Of a stretch of DNA of 64,000 nt, positions 41,909 to 50,644 are shown in pieces. The first letter of the stretch is position 1, and each line of letters opens with the position of its first letter. This DNA comes from UBA6544 sp049601975. Its GTDB lineage: Bacteria > Pseudomonadota > Alphaproteobacteria > UBA8366. A model generated the notes under the pieces. The model saw only the letters and a list, made by a program, of their open reading frames with translations. It ran no database searches and was not told the DNA's origin. The translations under genes were made by a program, and so were the position numbers. The stretch lies in NCBI GenBank assembly GCA_049601975.1, contig JBMYRC010000006.1, positions 5,266 to 69,265 on the forward strand, in the 5' to 3' direction.

Positions 41909-43831
41909 TTATCTGACGATATAATCGTCCGGGTCCGGCGTCTCGGTCATCGCCCAATAGTCGACCAGACGCCAAGGTGAGTTGGCGAAGACCCGGCCCT
42001 TACTGTTCTTGTACCAATTATTCACGCCCGTATGCGCCCAGACCATTTTCTCATGGGCGGCGTCGCAGCGCTCGTTGAAGGCGTCGTGGACGTCTTTGCG
42101 CACTTCCATCGTTCGGTGGTCACCCTCGATCAAATCACGCAGGCACTTCATCGTATAGCGCACCTGACATTCGCCGTGAAACATGGCGCTGCCGCCATGG
42201 CCGAGATTGGTGTTCGGGCCGTATAAGATAAAGAGATTCGGGAACTTCGGCACGGTAATGCCGAGATAGGCTTTCGGATCGTCTTCCCCCCAGATGTCAC
42301 TCAGGTTTTCGCCATCACGCCCGACGATCTCAATCGGCCAGAGCATCCGGTTGGCATGAAACCCTGTCGCTAGAATGATGACGTCTACTTCATACCGCGT
42401 CCCGTCCGCCATGACGACAGCATCCGCTTCGATGTGGTCGATGGTATCGGTGACCAGATCGACATTGTCGCGCTTCAGCATTGGGAACCAATGATTGTCG
42501 ACTAGCATCCGCTTGCCGTAAGGCGGATAGTTGGGCACCACCTTTGCCATCAATTCCGGATCGCCGTCCAATTCCCGCTCCATATGGCGGACCATATTGG
42601 CGCGGAACCGGTCGTTGGTCGCGTTGAGGGCGCGTTCGGGATGCGGCCAATCCGGGTCGACCTGTAATGCCCCATGGATACCGTCAGAGAAACCCCAGAA
42701 GAGCTGGAACCGGTACCACCGCGCATAATACGGCAAATGCTCCAGGATCCACTTCTTACCCGGGCTGACCAAGCGGTGATAGTTGGGATTGGCGATCACC
42801 CAGTGGGGCGAGCGCTGGAAAATAGTGAGCCGATCAACCGCACCGGCAATCGCAGGGCCGGTCTGCATGCCGCTGGCACCCGTGCCGATCATCGCCACCC
42901 GCTTGCCCGCAAGATCGACACTCTCATCCCACCCGGCGGTATGAAACGCGGGCCCCTCGAACGTATCGAGCCCGGGGATATCCGGAAGCTTTGGTCCGTT
43001 CAATTGTCCGACCGCGGTGATCACCGCATTCGCTCTTAAAGTCTCTTCCGCACCGTCCTTGCCGCTTATCGACACAACCCAGCTCGCCGATGCCTCGTCA
43101 TAGCGGAGCGAGACAACTTCCGTCTCAAAGCGTATATCGCCGCGCAGGTCGTATTTGTCGGCGCAGTTCTCGAAATATCGGTGCAGTTCGTCGCGCTTCG
43201 AATAGAACTCAGTCCATTCGTGGCTCGGCTCAAAGGAATAGGAATAGAAATGGTTCGGGGTATCGACACCGCAGCCCGGATACCGGTTCTCGTACCAAGT
43301 CCCGCCGACCGCGTCGTTCTTCTCAATCACCGTGAAGGGAATACCAGCTTGCTGAAGTTTAATCGCCGACAGCAGCCCCGACATGCCCGCGCCCACGATA
43401 ACGACATGAAAAGTGTCCAGACGCTCCTGCGGCGGATCACGATGCCAAGAAACCCCTTTCGGGTCGGCATCATGCAGCGCCAACTCTTCCCGCATCATGG
43501 CGGCATAATCGTCGGAGACAGGCTCGCCCACGGCGACACTCATCATCCGTTGCAGCGTGGCGTCATCCGGTGGCGGCGGCAGGTCACGCCTTTCCTCCGC
43601 ATAAACGCGAACAGCCTCGATCAGACGGGTGCGAATTTCTGCCTGCTTCGCCGCTGGCATCTTCACCGAGTAATCCCACGGTCCTTTGATATATCCCGCG
43701 ATCTCATAGAGCAGAGATAAGTCCTCGGTCAACTGGACGAGTACCATGGCAACAGTGGCAATATCGCTTTCGGCGAGCGCGGATTCGAGCTTTTCCGAAT
43801 CAGCGGTCAGGGATGTAAAATCATACGACAT
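41909..43831 (-). CDS. Flavin-containing Baeyer-Villiger monooxygenase (HAPMO-like)
   Basis: 640 residues, with a 140-residue N-terminal extension as in 4-hydroxyacetophenone monooxygenases. FAD motif IVGAGMSGLLSAIKLQQAG at about residue 145, the Baeyer-Villiger fingerprint FEGPAFHTAGWD, NADPH motif MIGTGASGMQTGPAI, and ATGFHAN near the C-terminus. Inserts oxygen next to a ketone to give an ester or lactone. Neighbouring hydrolase and CMD genes could handle the products. Substrate not deducible. Confidence 0.92.
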   Translation of the reverse strand: MSYDFTSLTADSEKLESALAESDIATVAMVLVQLTEDLSLLYEIAGYIKGPWDYSVKMPAAKQAEIRTRLIEAVRVYAEERRDLPPPPDDATLQRMMSVAVGEPVSDDYAAMMREELALHDADPKGVSWHRDPPQERLDTFHVVIVGAGMSGLLSAIKLQQAGIPFTVIEKNDAVGGTWYENRYPGCGVDTPNHFYSYSFEPSHEWTEFYSKRDELHRYFENCADKYDLRGDIRFETEVVSLRYDEASASWVVSISGKDGAEETLRANAVITAVGQLNGPKLPDIPGLDTFEGPAFHTAGWDESVDLAGKRVAMIGTGASGMQTGPAIAGAVDRLTIFQRSPHWVIANPNYHRLVSPGKKWILEHLPYYARWYRFQLFWGFSDGIHGALQVDPDWPHPERALNATNDRFRANMVRHMERELDGDPELMAKVVPNYPPYGKRMLVDNHWFPMLKRDNVDLVTDTIDHIEADAVVMADGTRYEVDVIILATGFHANRMLWPIEIVGRDGENLSDIWGEDDPKAYLGITVPKFPNLFILYGPNTNLGHGGSAMFHGECQVRYTMKCLRDLIEGDHRTMEVRKDVHDAFNERCDAAHEKMVWAHTGVNNWYKNSKGRVFANSPWRLVDYWAMTETPDPDDYIVR

Positions 43832-43902
43832 GCGAAGTACTTTGGGGCAAATTCACCTGAAATCAATTTTCCAAATCGGTACGCGCATTTTAACGTATCG
43901 AT

Positions 43903-44727
43903 ATGAAACTCTCCCTCTCCTGTCGGATCGCCGAATCTTCCAGCCGCAAGGATGTCGCCGCCCTTCCTATCGAGGAATTGGCGCCCCTAGCCGCCACTGC
44001 CGGATTTTCCGGCCTGTCGATGCGGGCGTCCGCCGTCTCTATCGACACATCGCCAGATCGAGTCTCCGCGATTCGCCAGTTACTGGATACGAACGGACTT
44101 GCCGCATCCATGGTCATGGGAAATGTCGCCCTCGCCGCGAACAACACCGAAGCGCCTGACTGTTTGCGCAACATCACACCACATCTCAATCTCGCGGAGT
44201 GCCTCGGTGCGAACCTCGTCCGAGTGATGATACAGCATGAAGATGATATTCCCCACGCCCAACGTTCCGCAGACGAAGCGAAAGAGCGTGGCATCTCGCT
44301 CTCGCAACAGACCCATTGGGGTACGCTTGCAGAGACCATTGACGGTACGCTCAAACTCGTCGATCGGATGGCTCGGAGTAATTTCGGCATTACCTTTGAG
44401 CCCGCCAATCTCCTCGCGTGCGGCGAGAATTTCGGACCTGACGCGGTTCGGCGATTGGCGCCACATTTGGTTAATTTCTACTTTCAAAATGTTCGCCTCG
44501 ATCAGGCGGGCGCGCATACCTTCAAGTCACGCGCGTTAGGGCCGGTCTCGCTCTCTTATGTGGCGCTCGACGATCCGGGCGGTATCGAAATCGCGCCCCT
44601 CATCGCCACGTTGAAGGAATGCGGTTACGACGGCTGGGTCTCTGTCCACCAACCCTTACGGGAAGGCCAATCCGTCACCGATGCCATCGACGAGGCCTCG
44701 CGCGTCTTCTGCCCCCTCGTCTCCTAG
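43903..44727 (+). CDS. Sugar phosphate isomerase/epimerase-like TIM-barrel protein
   Basis: 274 residues. Xylose-isomerase-like AP endonuclease-2 fold: N-terminal LSLSCRIAESS, mid-protein LGANLVRVMIQ, LSQQTHWGTLAETIDGTLKL (metal-ligand region) and the end GYDGWVSVHQPL. Members isomerise or epimerise small sugars and cyclitols or dehydrate inosose. It is divergent from the BVMO gene, 71 bases away. Catalytic role is inferred from the fold only. Confidence 0.82.
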   Translation: MKLSLSCRIAESSSRKDVAALPIEELAPLAATAGFSGLSMRASAVSIDTSPDRVSAIRQLLDTNGLAASMVMGNVALAANNTEAPDCLRNITPHLNLAECLGANLVRVMIQHEDDIPHAQRSADEAKERGISLSQQTHWGTLAETIDGTLKLVDRMARSNFGITFEPANLLACGENFGPDAVRRLAPHLVNFYFQNVRLDQAGAHTFKSRALGPVSLSYVALDDPGGIEIAPLIATLKECGYDGWVSVHQPLREGQSVTDAIDEASRVFCPLVS

Positions 44728-44802
44728 TCCTCCCTCCGCGTCAGCTTAAATCATCCTCTAACGGGGCAATCGCTCCGAGAAATCCAATGGAGGAAAAAGA
44801 AC

Positions 44803-45198
44803 GTGGCAAAAAGCGAAGCATACGAAAAAGGACAACAAGTCCGGCGTGAAATGATGGGCGATGCGATGGTCGAGAAGCTCGCGACTACCGTCTATGCCGA
44901 CCCGGTCATGGAAAAGTTCGGAGATTACGCGACGGAAGCTGTCTTCGGTCTTTTGTGGGGCCGCGAAGGGCTCGACCGAAAGACCCGCGCCCTGATCTGC
45001 GTGATCTCCGACACATGCCTGCATTGTTGGCCAGAATTAGAGTTGCATATCCGGTTCGCTCGGAAAATGGGCTGGACCGAGGACGAGATCACCGAAGCAT
45101 TGCTGCATGTCGGCGGCTATATTGGCGTGCCGACGATACGCGAAGCAATGATCATTGCCGGTAAGGTGTTCAAGGAGCTAAAAGCGGAAGAAGGCTAG
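44803..45198 (+). CDS. Carboxymuconolactone decarboxylase (CMD) family protein
   Basis: 131 residues from GTG 44803, which has GGAGG 9 bases ahead. All-helical CMD fold: LLWGREGLDRKTRALICV, PELELHIRFARKMGWTEDEITEALLHVGGYIGVP. That matches PcaC-type proteins. Unusual is the CLHC motif directly before the PELELH segment, where plain CMD proteins have no cysteines; AhpD-type peroxidases have CxxC in this region. The protein could therefore be a redox-active CMD member rather than a decarboxylase. Confidence 0.88.
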   Translation: MAKSEAYEKGQQVRREMMGDAMVEKLATTVYADPVMEKFGDYATEAVFGLLWGREGLDRKTRALICVISDTCLHCWPELELHIRFARKMGWTEDEITEALLHVGGYIGVPTIREAMIIAGKVFKELKAEEG

Positions 45199-45209
45199 CG
45201 GGCGCTCCT

Positions 45210-45284
45210 CCCTTCGACAGGCTCAGGGTGAGGTTTCTAATTGGGATATAACCATTGAAAACCTCATGCTGAGCACGTCGAAAA
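45210..45284. repeat. Intergenic inverted repeat (CTTCGACAGGCTCAGGGTGAGG type)
   Basis: Left arm CCCTTCGACAGGCTCAGGGT with GAGG and right arm CCTCATGCTGAGCACGTCGA form an imperfect long hairpin with a 28-base AT-rich loop. It lies between the convergent CMD and hydrolase genes, where it could also act as a transcription end. This palindrome type occurs in many proteobacterial genomes. Confidence 0.75.
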
Positions 45285-45304
45285 TCAGCAAACAATCCAT
45301 ACTT

Positions 45305-46369
45305 CTATCCTAAGAACCAATCCAATATCTTTGAATTCTCGTCGCGGGGATAGGTGTGAGAAAGGTTGGCGATCTCACGGTAGACGATTTCGGCACCGCG
45401 CTCTTGCAGCACCTGATGGGCGACACGCGCGACGTCGATGTCGAACATCCAATCCTGCACCCCGTGGGTCAGGTAAATGGGGCGGCCATCGATATTCGCC
45501 GGGCCCAGAATTTCCAACATCATGACATGGAAACTCGCCGATATCGGTGCCAAATGCGTAAATGGTGAGGATGCCTTCAAGCCGCTCATATAGGTGAAGG
45601 TTCCGCCGTCACTCATGCCGGTCATCAACAGACGCTCGCCGTCTACGTTCCAGCGCTGACGGGTTGCGTCCAGAATCGTTTCGATATTCTCGTCGTCGAC
45701 TTCCGGCTGCATCAGTGACCAAGTATCGCCCCGCGCCGTTGGACTGATCACAATGAACCCTCGGCTGCGTGCTTCCTTCAGCCAAGTCCACAGGAACGCC
45801 CGTCCGTGCCCGCTGCCCCCATGCAGCGCCACAACGACGGGATACGCGACCTCGTGGTCGTAATACTCCGGGATGTAGATCGAGCAGCCGCCCTTTTCGT
45901 CACGCTCGTTCTTAAAATGCAATACCCCGGTATCTTCGCGAGGAACCGCGCCTGAAATGCGCGCCAGTAACCTGGCATCTTCTTGTCTGTGTTCTTCCAG
46001 AAAGAACCCACTCACCGACGGGAAAAGCGGTGCCGCTGGGTACAGCGTCTCAAACGCGTAGGGTGTGTACCGCAACGCCCGGTAAGCCATGAAGATCCCA
46101 TCGGGATCGTCCGGCGTATCGACGAATGCAGTAATCGCCTTTTGCGTCAGCTCAAAACTCGTATCGACCGATTGACGGATAGCCTCCGTTCCACTCGGCC
46201 ATTCGCTCTCTGTGGTCCCTCGACGGGCTTCCTCCAAAGGAGCCTTGTGGACCGAGACCTTTTCCTTCAATTGGTCGATCAAAACCGGATGGAGATGCCG
46301 TTGCACCCCCATCAGTGAATTAAGCGCCGCCAATAAAGGCTCTATCCGCGTTTCAATCTCTGTCGTCAT
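45305..46369 (-). CDS. Alpha/beta hydrolase (PHB depolymerase/phospholipase-carboxylesterase-like)
   Basis: 354 residues. A helical N-terminal part of about 150 residues is followed by a hydrolase core: VVVALHGGSGHGRAFLW (oxyanion), LLMTGMSDGGTFTYM (nucleophile elbow GMSDGG), GVQDWMFDID (acid) and NLSHTYPRDEN (His). Resembles esterases of the PhaC-depolymerase/LpqC kind with no signal peptide. ATG 46369 lies 11 bases after the luciferase-like gene stop and is preferred to the earlier open frame. It may hydrolyse the ester made by the BVMO (inference). Confidence 0.82.
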   Translation of the reverse strand: MTTEIETRIEPLLAALNSLMGVQRHLHPVLIDQLKEKVSVHKAPLEEARRGTTESEWPSGTEAIRQSVDTSFELTQKAITAFVDTPDDPDGIFMAYRALRYTPYAFETLYPAAPLFPSVSGFFLEEHRQEDARLLARISGAVPREDTGVLHFKNERDEKGGCSIYIPEYYDHEVAYPVVVALHGGSGHGRAFLWTWLKEARSRGFIVISPTARGDTWSLMQPEVDDENIETILDATRQRWNVDGERLLMTGMSDGGTFTYMSGLKASSPFTHLAPISASFHVMMLEILGPANIDGRPIYLTHGVQDWMFDIDVARVAHQVLQERGAEIVYREIANLSHTYPRDENSKILDWFLG

Positions 46370-46380
46370 GGCCCGAGACC

Positions 46381-47409
46381 CTATGGTACCAAGTCCATAA
46401 TTTCTTCCAACTCGGCGATGCGTTCGTTCTGTGGCTGGTCCGGGTCGACCCGCAATGAGAGCGAGGTAATCCCGCAAGCCTCATACGCCTTGAAGCGCTC
46501 CTTCACCATCTCCGGCGTACCGAATGCGCCGAATTGCGTCACCATCTCGTCGGGCACGCGAGCCGCCGCTTCGTCGCGCTTGCCCTCAATCCACAGTTTT
46601 TGGATTGCCAAAGCGTCATCCGTGAACCCCGCCCGCTTAAAGGCGTCATTATAGAAATTGGTTTGCGCCGACCCCATCGCGCCCATTTGAAAGGCGACGC
46701 CGGGACGGCGGGCATCGATTATCTCTTCCACGTTCTCACCGACAGATACCTGACAGCCGGCATGTAGTTCGACATTTGCCATCGAACGTCCGGCCTTGGC
46801 CGCGCCGTCGCGGATATAAGCGAGATGCGCGTCCGCATGGTCCGGCGAGAACGAGGTGCCGAGCCATCCATCCGCACCGGCCCCCGTGAACTCCAATGAT
46901 TTCGGGGCCAACGTCGCAAGGAAGATCGGGATGTCCGCCGGCGGATGGTTGAGGCGGATCGCCTTCCCTTCTCCACCGGGCCGCGGCAAGGTGTGATACT
47001 TTCCGTCAAACGACAGTTTCTCACCCCGAAAGGCCATGCGCAAAATCTCGACCGTTTCTTTTAAGCGACTCAAGGGCGCTCGATATGGCACGCCGTGCAA
47101 TCCCTCCACGACCTGCGGGCCGCTGACACCCAGGCCCAGGATAAACCGTCCATCGGAGATATCGTGCATCGAGAGCGCTGTCATAGCAGTCATCGACGGA
47201 ACCCGGGCACTGATCTGCATGATCCCGGAGCCAAGACGAATCATTTCCGTCTGTCCGGCAAGATACGCCAAGCACGTCACCGCATCATGTCCCCATGCCT
47301 CTGCCGACCAAACCGTGTTAACGCCTAACTGTTCCGCTTTCTGAACATATTCGGTCAAATCCTTGATGCCGGTGCGGCCATACGCACCGAGGGAAACAGA
47401 TGTTTTCAT
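46381..47409 (-). CDS. LLM-class F420/flavin-dependent oxidoreductase
   Basis: 342 residues from ATG 47409 with AAGGAG ahead. Luciferase-like barrel: YVQKAEQLGVNTVWSAEAWGHDA, IRLGSGIMQISARVPSMTAMTA, GRFILGLGVSGPQVVEGLHG. The last patterns are those of the F420-dependent (methylene-H4MPT reductase-like) branch seen in Mycobacterium and some proteobacteria; F420 use is uncertain. Co-directional with the hydrolase gene 11 bases downstream. Confidence 0.88.
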   Translation of the reverse strand: MKTSVSLGAYGRTGIKDLTEYVQKAEQLGVNTVWSAEAWGHDAVTCLAYLAGQTEMIRLGSGIMQISARVPSMTAMTALSMHDISDGRFILGLGVSGPQVVEGLHGVPYRAPLSRLKETVEILRMAFRGEKLSFDGKYHTLPRPGGEGKAIRLNHPPADIPIFLATLAPKSLEFTGAGADGWLGTSFSPDHADAHLAYIRDGAAKAGRSMANVELHAGCQVSVGENVEEIIDARRPGVAFQMGAMGSAQTNFYNDAFKRAGFTDDALAIQKLWIEGKRDEAAARVPDEMVTQFGAFGTPEMVKERFKAYEACGITSLSLRVDPDQPQNERIAELEEIMDLVP

Positions 47410-47513
47410 GGGATTGCTCCTTCGTGCATTCCGTCTTGATTTGTCGAACGATATAGGCCGAATTTCAAGCATGGGGAATTGAATTCACGACACCGCAAAC
47501 GACATTCTTCCCC

Positions 47514-49133
47514 ATGGAATGGACAGGCATGAAAATCGGCGAAGCACTGCAATACTCGGCTGACAAATGGCCGGAGAGCGACTTCGTCGTCGGCATGGGT
47601 GAGCGCATTACCTATGCGGAATTCAACGGGAGGGTCGATCGCTTGGCGACCGGCCTGATGGGCCTTGGCATAGTGCGTGGCGATCATGTCGCCTGTTGGC
47701 TCACCAACGGCCCCGATTGGATTATGACGTGGCTCGCATGTTGCCGTCTCGGCGCGACAGTCGTCTCAATCAATACGCGGTACAAGACCCAGGAAGTCGA
47801 ATTCATTCTGCGGCAGTCAGACGCCAAACTTTTGGTGGCAATGCCGAGCTATTGGGAAATTGACTATCTCTCGATGATTTCCGAAATGGTGCCGGGCTAC
47901 GAGACTTCGACGCCCGGCAGTCTCGAATGCGACAGTCTTCCGGAACTCCGGGGCGTCCTCCTGTGGCAAGATGAATCCCATCCGGGCACAATTTCGCTAC
48001 ATACCCTGCAAGCGAACGATGCCGATCGCGCGGCACTCGATGCGGCGGCGGCAACATTGGAGACAGAAGACCCGGTCGTCATCATATACACCTCCGGCAC
48101 CACCGGCGTGCCTAAGGGTGCCATGCATTGCCATCGCGTCCTGTTGGAGGGCCGCGACATCGCCAAGGCCCTGCATATGGAGGCGGGCGATAACGTGCTC
48201 TGCCATTTGCCGCTCTATCACGTCGCCGGCAGCGTCGCGACAGTGATGCCCGCCATGCAACATGGCGCGACCGTCGTCACTATGGAACAATGGGAGCCCA
48301 CCGCCGCCATCGATCTGATCGAGCGCGAACGCGTCAATATTATGGGCGGTATCCCAACCCACTTCATCGACATGCTTGGCGTGCCTGGTGTCGAGCAACG
48401 TGACACTCATTGCTTGAAATCGGCCTGGATTGGCGGCGCGCCGGTCACGCCGAAATTAGCACGAGCCGCAAAAGACATTCTTAAGTTCGATGCTCTGCAG
48501 GCAGTTTATGGTCTGACAGAGACGATGGGCGGCACGACACTAAGCGAGTTCGAGGCCCCCATCGAAGTAACCTGCGAGAACAAAGGCAAGCCGATCGGCA
48601 GCTTCGAGGTAAAGGTCGTCCAAAACGAATCCGGGGAGTCCGCCGACATCGATGAAGACGGTGAAATCTGGGTGCGCGGCTATACCGTCATGCTGGGTTA
48701 CTACAAAAACGAAGAAGCGACCCGCGAGGCCATAACACCCGAAGGATGGTTCCGAACAGGCGATCTCGGTCATTACGACAAAGACGGTTATTTAAAAATC
48801 ACAGGACGCGCGAAGGAGATGTTCATAGTTGGCGGCAGCAACGCCTATCCAGCGGAGATTGAGCGTTACCTGGAAACCCACCCAAAGGTCGGCCAAGCAG
48901 TCGTCTGCGGAGCTCCGCACGAGCGGTTAGGCGAGGTTTGTTTCGCCTTCGTCATGCCCAAAGCAGGAGAACAGCTCACCGAGGGTGAAATCGTCGAATA
49001 TTGCCGCGGTCAAATCGCCGACTATAAGGTCCCCCGCCATGTCGACGTCGTCGAGGATTTTCCTCGTACGACCACTAATAAAATCCAACGATTCATCCTG
49101 CAAAAAGAAATCGCGGATCGGTTCTCCGGATGA
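47514..49133 (+). CDS. AMP-dependent acyl-CoA synthetase/ligase
   Basis: 539 residues. Adenylate-forming enzyme: P-loop motif IIYTSGTTGVPKGAMHCH, AVYGLTETMGGTT, GYYKNEEATREAITPEGWFRTGDLG, hinge and GGSNAYPAEIE, and the catalytic Lys in RTTTNKIQRFIL. Activates a carboxylic acid to its CoA ester (FadD-like medium/long chain or aryl acid). Start is ATG 47514 or ATG 47529. Overlaps the NIPSNAP gene by four bases, so one unit. Confidence 0.93.
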   Translation: MEWTGMKIGEALQYSADKWPESDFVVGMGERITYAEFNGRVDRLATGLMGLGIVRGDHVACWLTNGPDWIMTWLACCRLGATVVSINTRYKTQEVEFILRQSDAKLLVAMPSYWEIDYLSMISEMVPGYETSTPGSLECDSLPELRGVLLWQDESHPGTISLHTLQANDADRAALDAAAATLETEDPVVIIYTSGTTGVPKGAMHCHRVLLEGRDIAKALHMEAGDNVLCHLPLYHVAGSVATVMPAMQHGATVVTMEQWEPTAAIDLIERERVNIMGGIPTHFIDMLGVPGVEQRDTHCLKSAWIGGAPVTPKLARAAKDILKFDALQAVYGLTETMGGTTLSEFEAPIEVTCENKGKPIGSFEVKVVQNESGESADIDEDGEIWVRGYTVMLGYYKNEEATREAITPEGWFRTGDLGHYDKDGYLKITGRAKEMFIVGGSNAYPAEIERYLETHPKVGQAVVCGAPHERLGEVCFAFVMPKAGEQLTEGEIVEYCRGQIADYKVPRHVDVVEDFPRTTTNKIQRFILQKEIADRFSG

Positions 49134-49831
49134 TCTACCAGCATCGAATCGTCATCGCCCGGAGCGGCAAGCTAGAAAAACGCCACGTCGAATTTCAGGC
49201 GCATACCATGAACGCTCTGGACGAAGCGGGCTCAGTTCTCATCGGCGCGTGGGAGGTCTATATCGGCAATGAGGCCGGCAGTGCCGTCTGGCAGCTGCGC
49301 CAATTCGAGAGCATGGCCGCCTGGGAAATCCACCAAGATAAGGTACGCGCGGATGCGGCCCTTTCCGCCGCGCGACAGCAGAACCTTTATCCGCATTTGG
49401 ACGAGATCAATACATCGATTCTGCGGCTCGCTGACGTGTCGCCGCCCCTGGCGACTGAGTGGCCCGCCATCGACGACGTTCGGGGACAAGCGCGTGGTTA
49501 CATCGAACAGCGTACGATACGGTTTCGCGTCGGTGGCTCTTTAGAGCATCACGAATTCTACCGCGAGAATGTCATGCCGGCACTGGATAGAGACCGCGCC
49601 CGCCTAATCGGATTGTTCGACACGATCATCGGCGACGGCACGACCAACGGTAAATCCATGCAAAGTGTGGAATTGCGCCATTTTCCCGACCTTACCGCAT
49701 GGCAGGTTTGGCGCGAGGCGCAAGACGACGATCCCGCGCTTTCCAAACTCATCAAGCAGAACTGGATGCCCTATGTTTTGGAGATGCACAGCGTCCTGAT
49801 GCGGCCGCTCGACTACAGCCGCATTCGGTGA
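49130..49831 (+). CDS. NIPSNAP family protein (two domains)
   Basis: 233 residues composed of two ferredoxin-like NIPSNAP/ABM repeats. The first (1-105) begins IYQHRIVIARSGKLEKRHVEF and has WEVYIGNEAGSAVWQLRQFESM; the second (115-225) has EQRTIRFRVGGSLEHHEFYRE and LIGLFDTIIGDGTTNGKSMQSVELRHF. NIPSNAP proteins are small cytoplasmic proteins of poorly known role, often close to catabolic enzymes. Its ATG overlaps the synthetase stop (ATGA). Confidence 0.85.
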   Translation: MIYQHRIVIARSGKLEKRHVEFQAHTMNALDEAGSVLIGAWEVYIGNEAGSAVWQLRQFESMAAWEIHQDKVRADAALSAARQQNLYPHLDEINTSILRLADVSPPLATEWPAIDDVRGQARGYIEQRTIRFRVGGSLEHHEFYRENVMPALDRDRARLIGLFDTIIGDGTTNGKSMQSVELRHFPDLTAWQVWREAQDDDPALSKLIKQNWMPYVLEMHSVLMRPLDYSRIR

Positions 49832-49844
49832 CAGAAACGCTTGC

Positions 49845-50606
49845 CTAGTACTGGATACGTGTCGTCGCCGCGCCGTCGACCACCAGGTTCACACCGCTGA
49901 TATAACTGGCAGCAGGGCTGGCAAGGAACACCGCCCCGTTGGCGACTTCTTCCGGGGTGCAGAAACGGCCCATGGGATTGCGCTTGATAGCCATCGCGAA
50001 GCGATCGGGGTCTTCAGTTTTGTTGCGCTCCCACACCCCGCCTTCGAAATAGACCGCGCCTGGCGACACTGAATTCGCGCGAATACCTTTGGCTGCGAAA
50101 TTGGTACTGATCCCGGACATGTAACTGATCAGCGCTGCCTTCACACCGCTATAGGCGCGCACACCACCTGACACATTCACCGCCGCCGTGCTGGAGATCG
50201 AGACGATCGATCCGCACTCTGATTGCTCAAGGTAGGGCATCGCACTTTCAACGGCCCGCACGGTGCCTAGAATGTCGACATCGAGACCGCGTTGCCACGC
50301 CTCTTCATCCGCGCCCGCGACCAAAGAACTCGCGTTCGCGACCAGGATATCGACCCCGCCCAAGGTCTCGGCGGTTGCTTTCATCCAAGCGCGGAATGCG
50401 CCATCGTCGGTGACATCCGCCGTCCCCCCGATAACATGGGTATCGCCACCAGAAAGAGCGTTCACCGCATCCGTCACGTCTGCTTCATTTCGAGCACAAA
50501 ATCCGACGTGGCAGCCCTCCGAGACAAGTAGATCGACAATACGCCGTCCGATGCCTTTCGAGCCGCCGGTCACGATGGCTCGTTTACCGCTGAGACCTAG
50601 GTCCAT
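49845..50606 (-). CDS. SDR family oxidoreductase
   Basis: 253 residues. Cofactor motif VTGGSKGIGRRIVDLL, VANASS, catalytic Ser in SIVSISSTAAV, active site YSGVKAALISYMSG (Tyr-X3-Lys), and C-terminal SYISGVNLVVDGAATTRIQY. Typical FabG-like fold with NAD(P). GGGGAGAAATACC precedes the ATG. Convergent with the NIPSNAP gene (14 bases). Substrate unknown. Confidence 0.92.
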   Translation of the reverse strand: MDLGLSGKRAIVTGGSKGIGRRIVDLLVSEGCHVGFCARNEADVTDAVNALSGGDTHVIGGTADVTDDGAFRAWMKATAETLGGVDILVANASSLVAGADEEAWQRGLDVDILGTVRAVESAMPYLEQSECGSIVSISSTAAVNVSGGVRAYSGVKAALISYMSGISTNFAAKGIRANSVSPGAVYFEGGVWERNKTEDPDRFAMAIKRNPMGRFCTPEEVANGAVFLASPAASYISGVNLVVDGAATTRIQY

Positions 50607-50644
50607 GGTATTTCTCCCCTATCCGATTTTCTTGATTACGCGGT

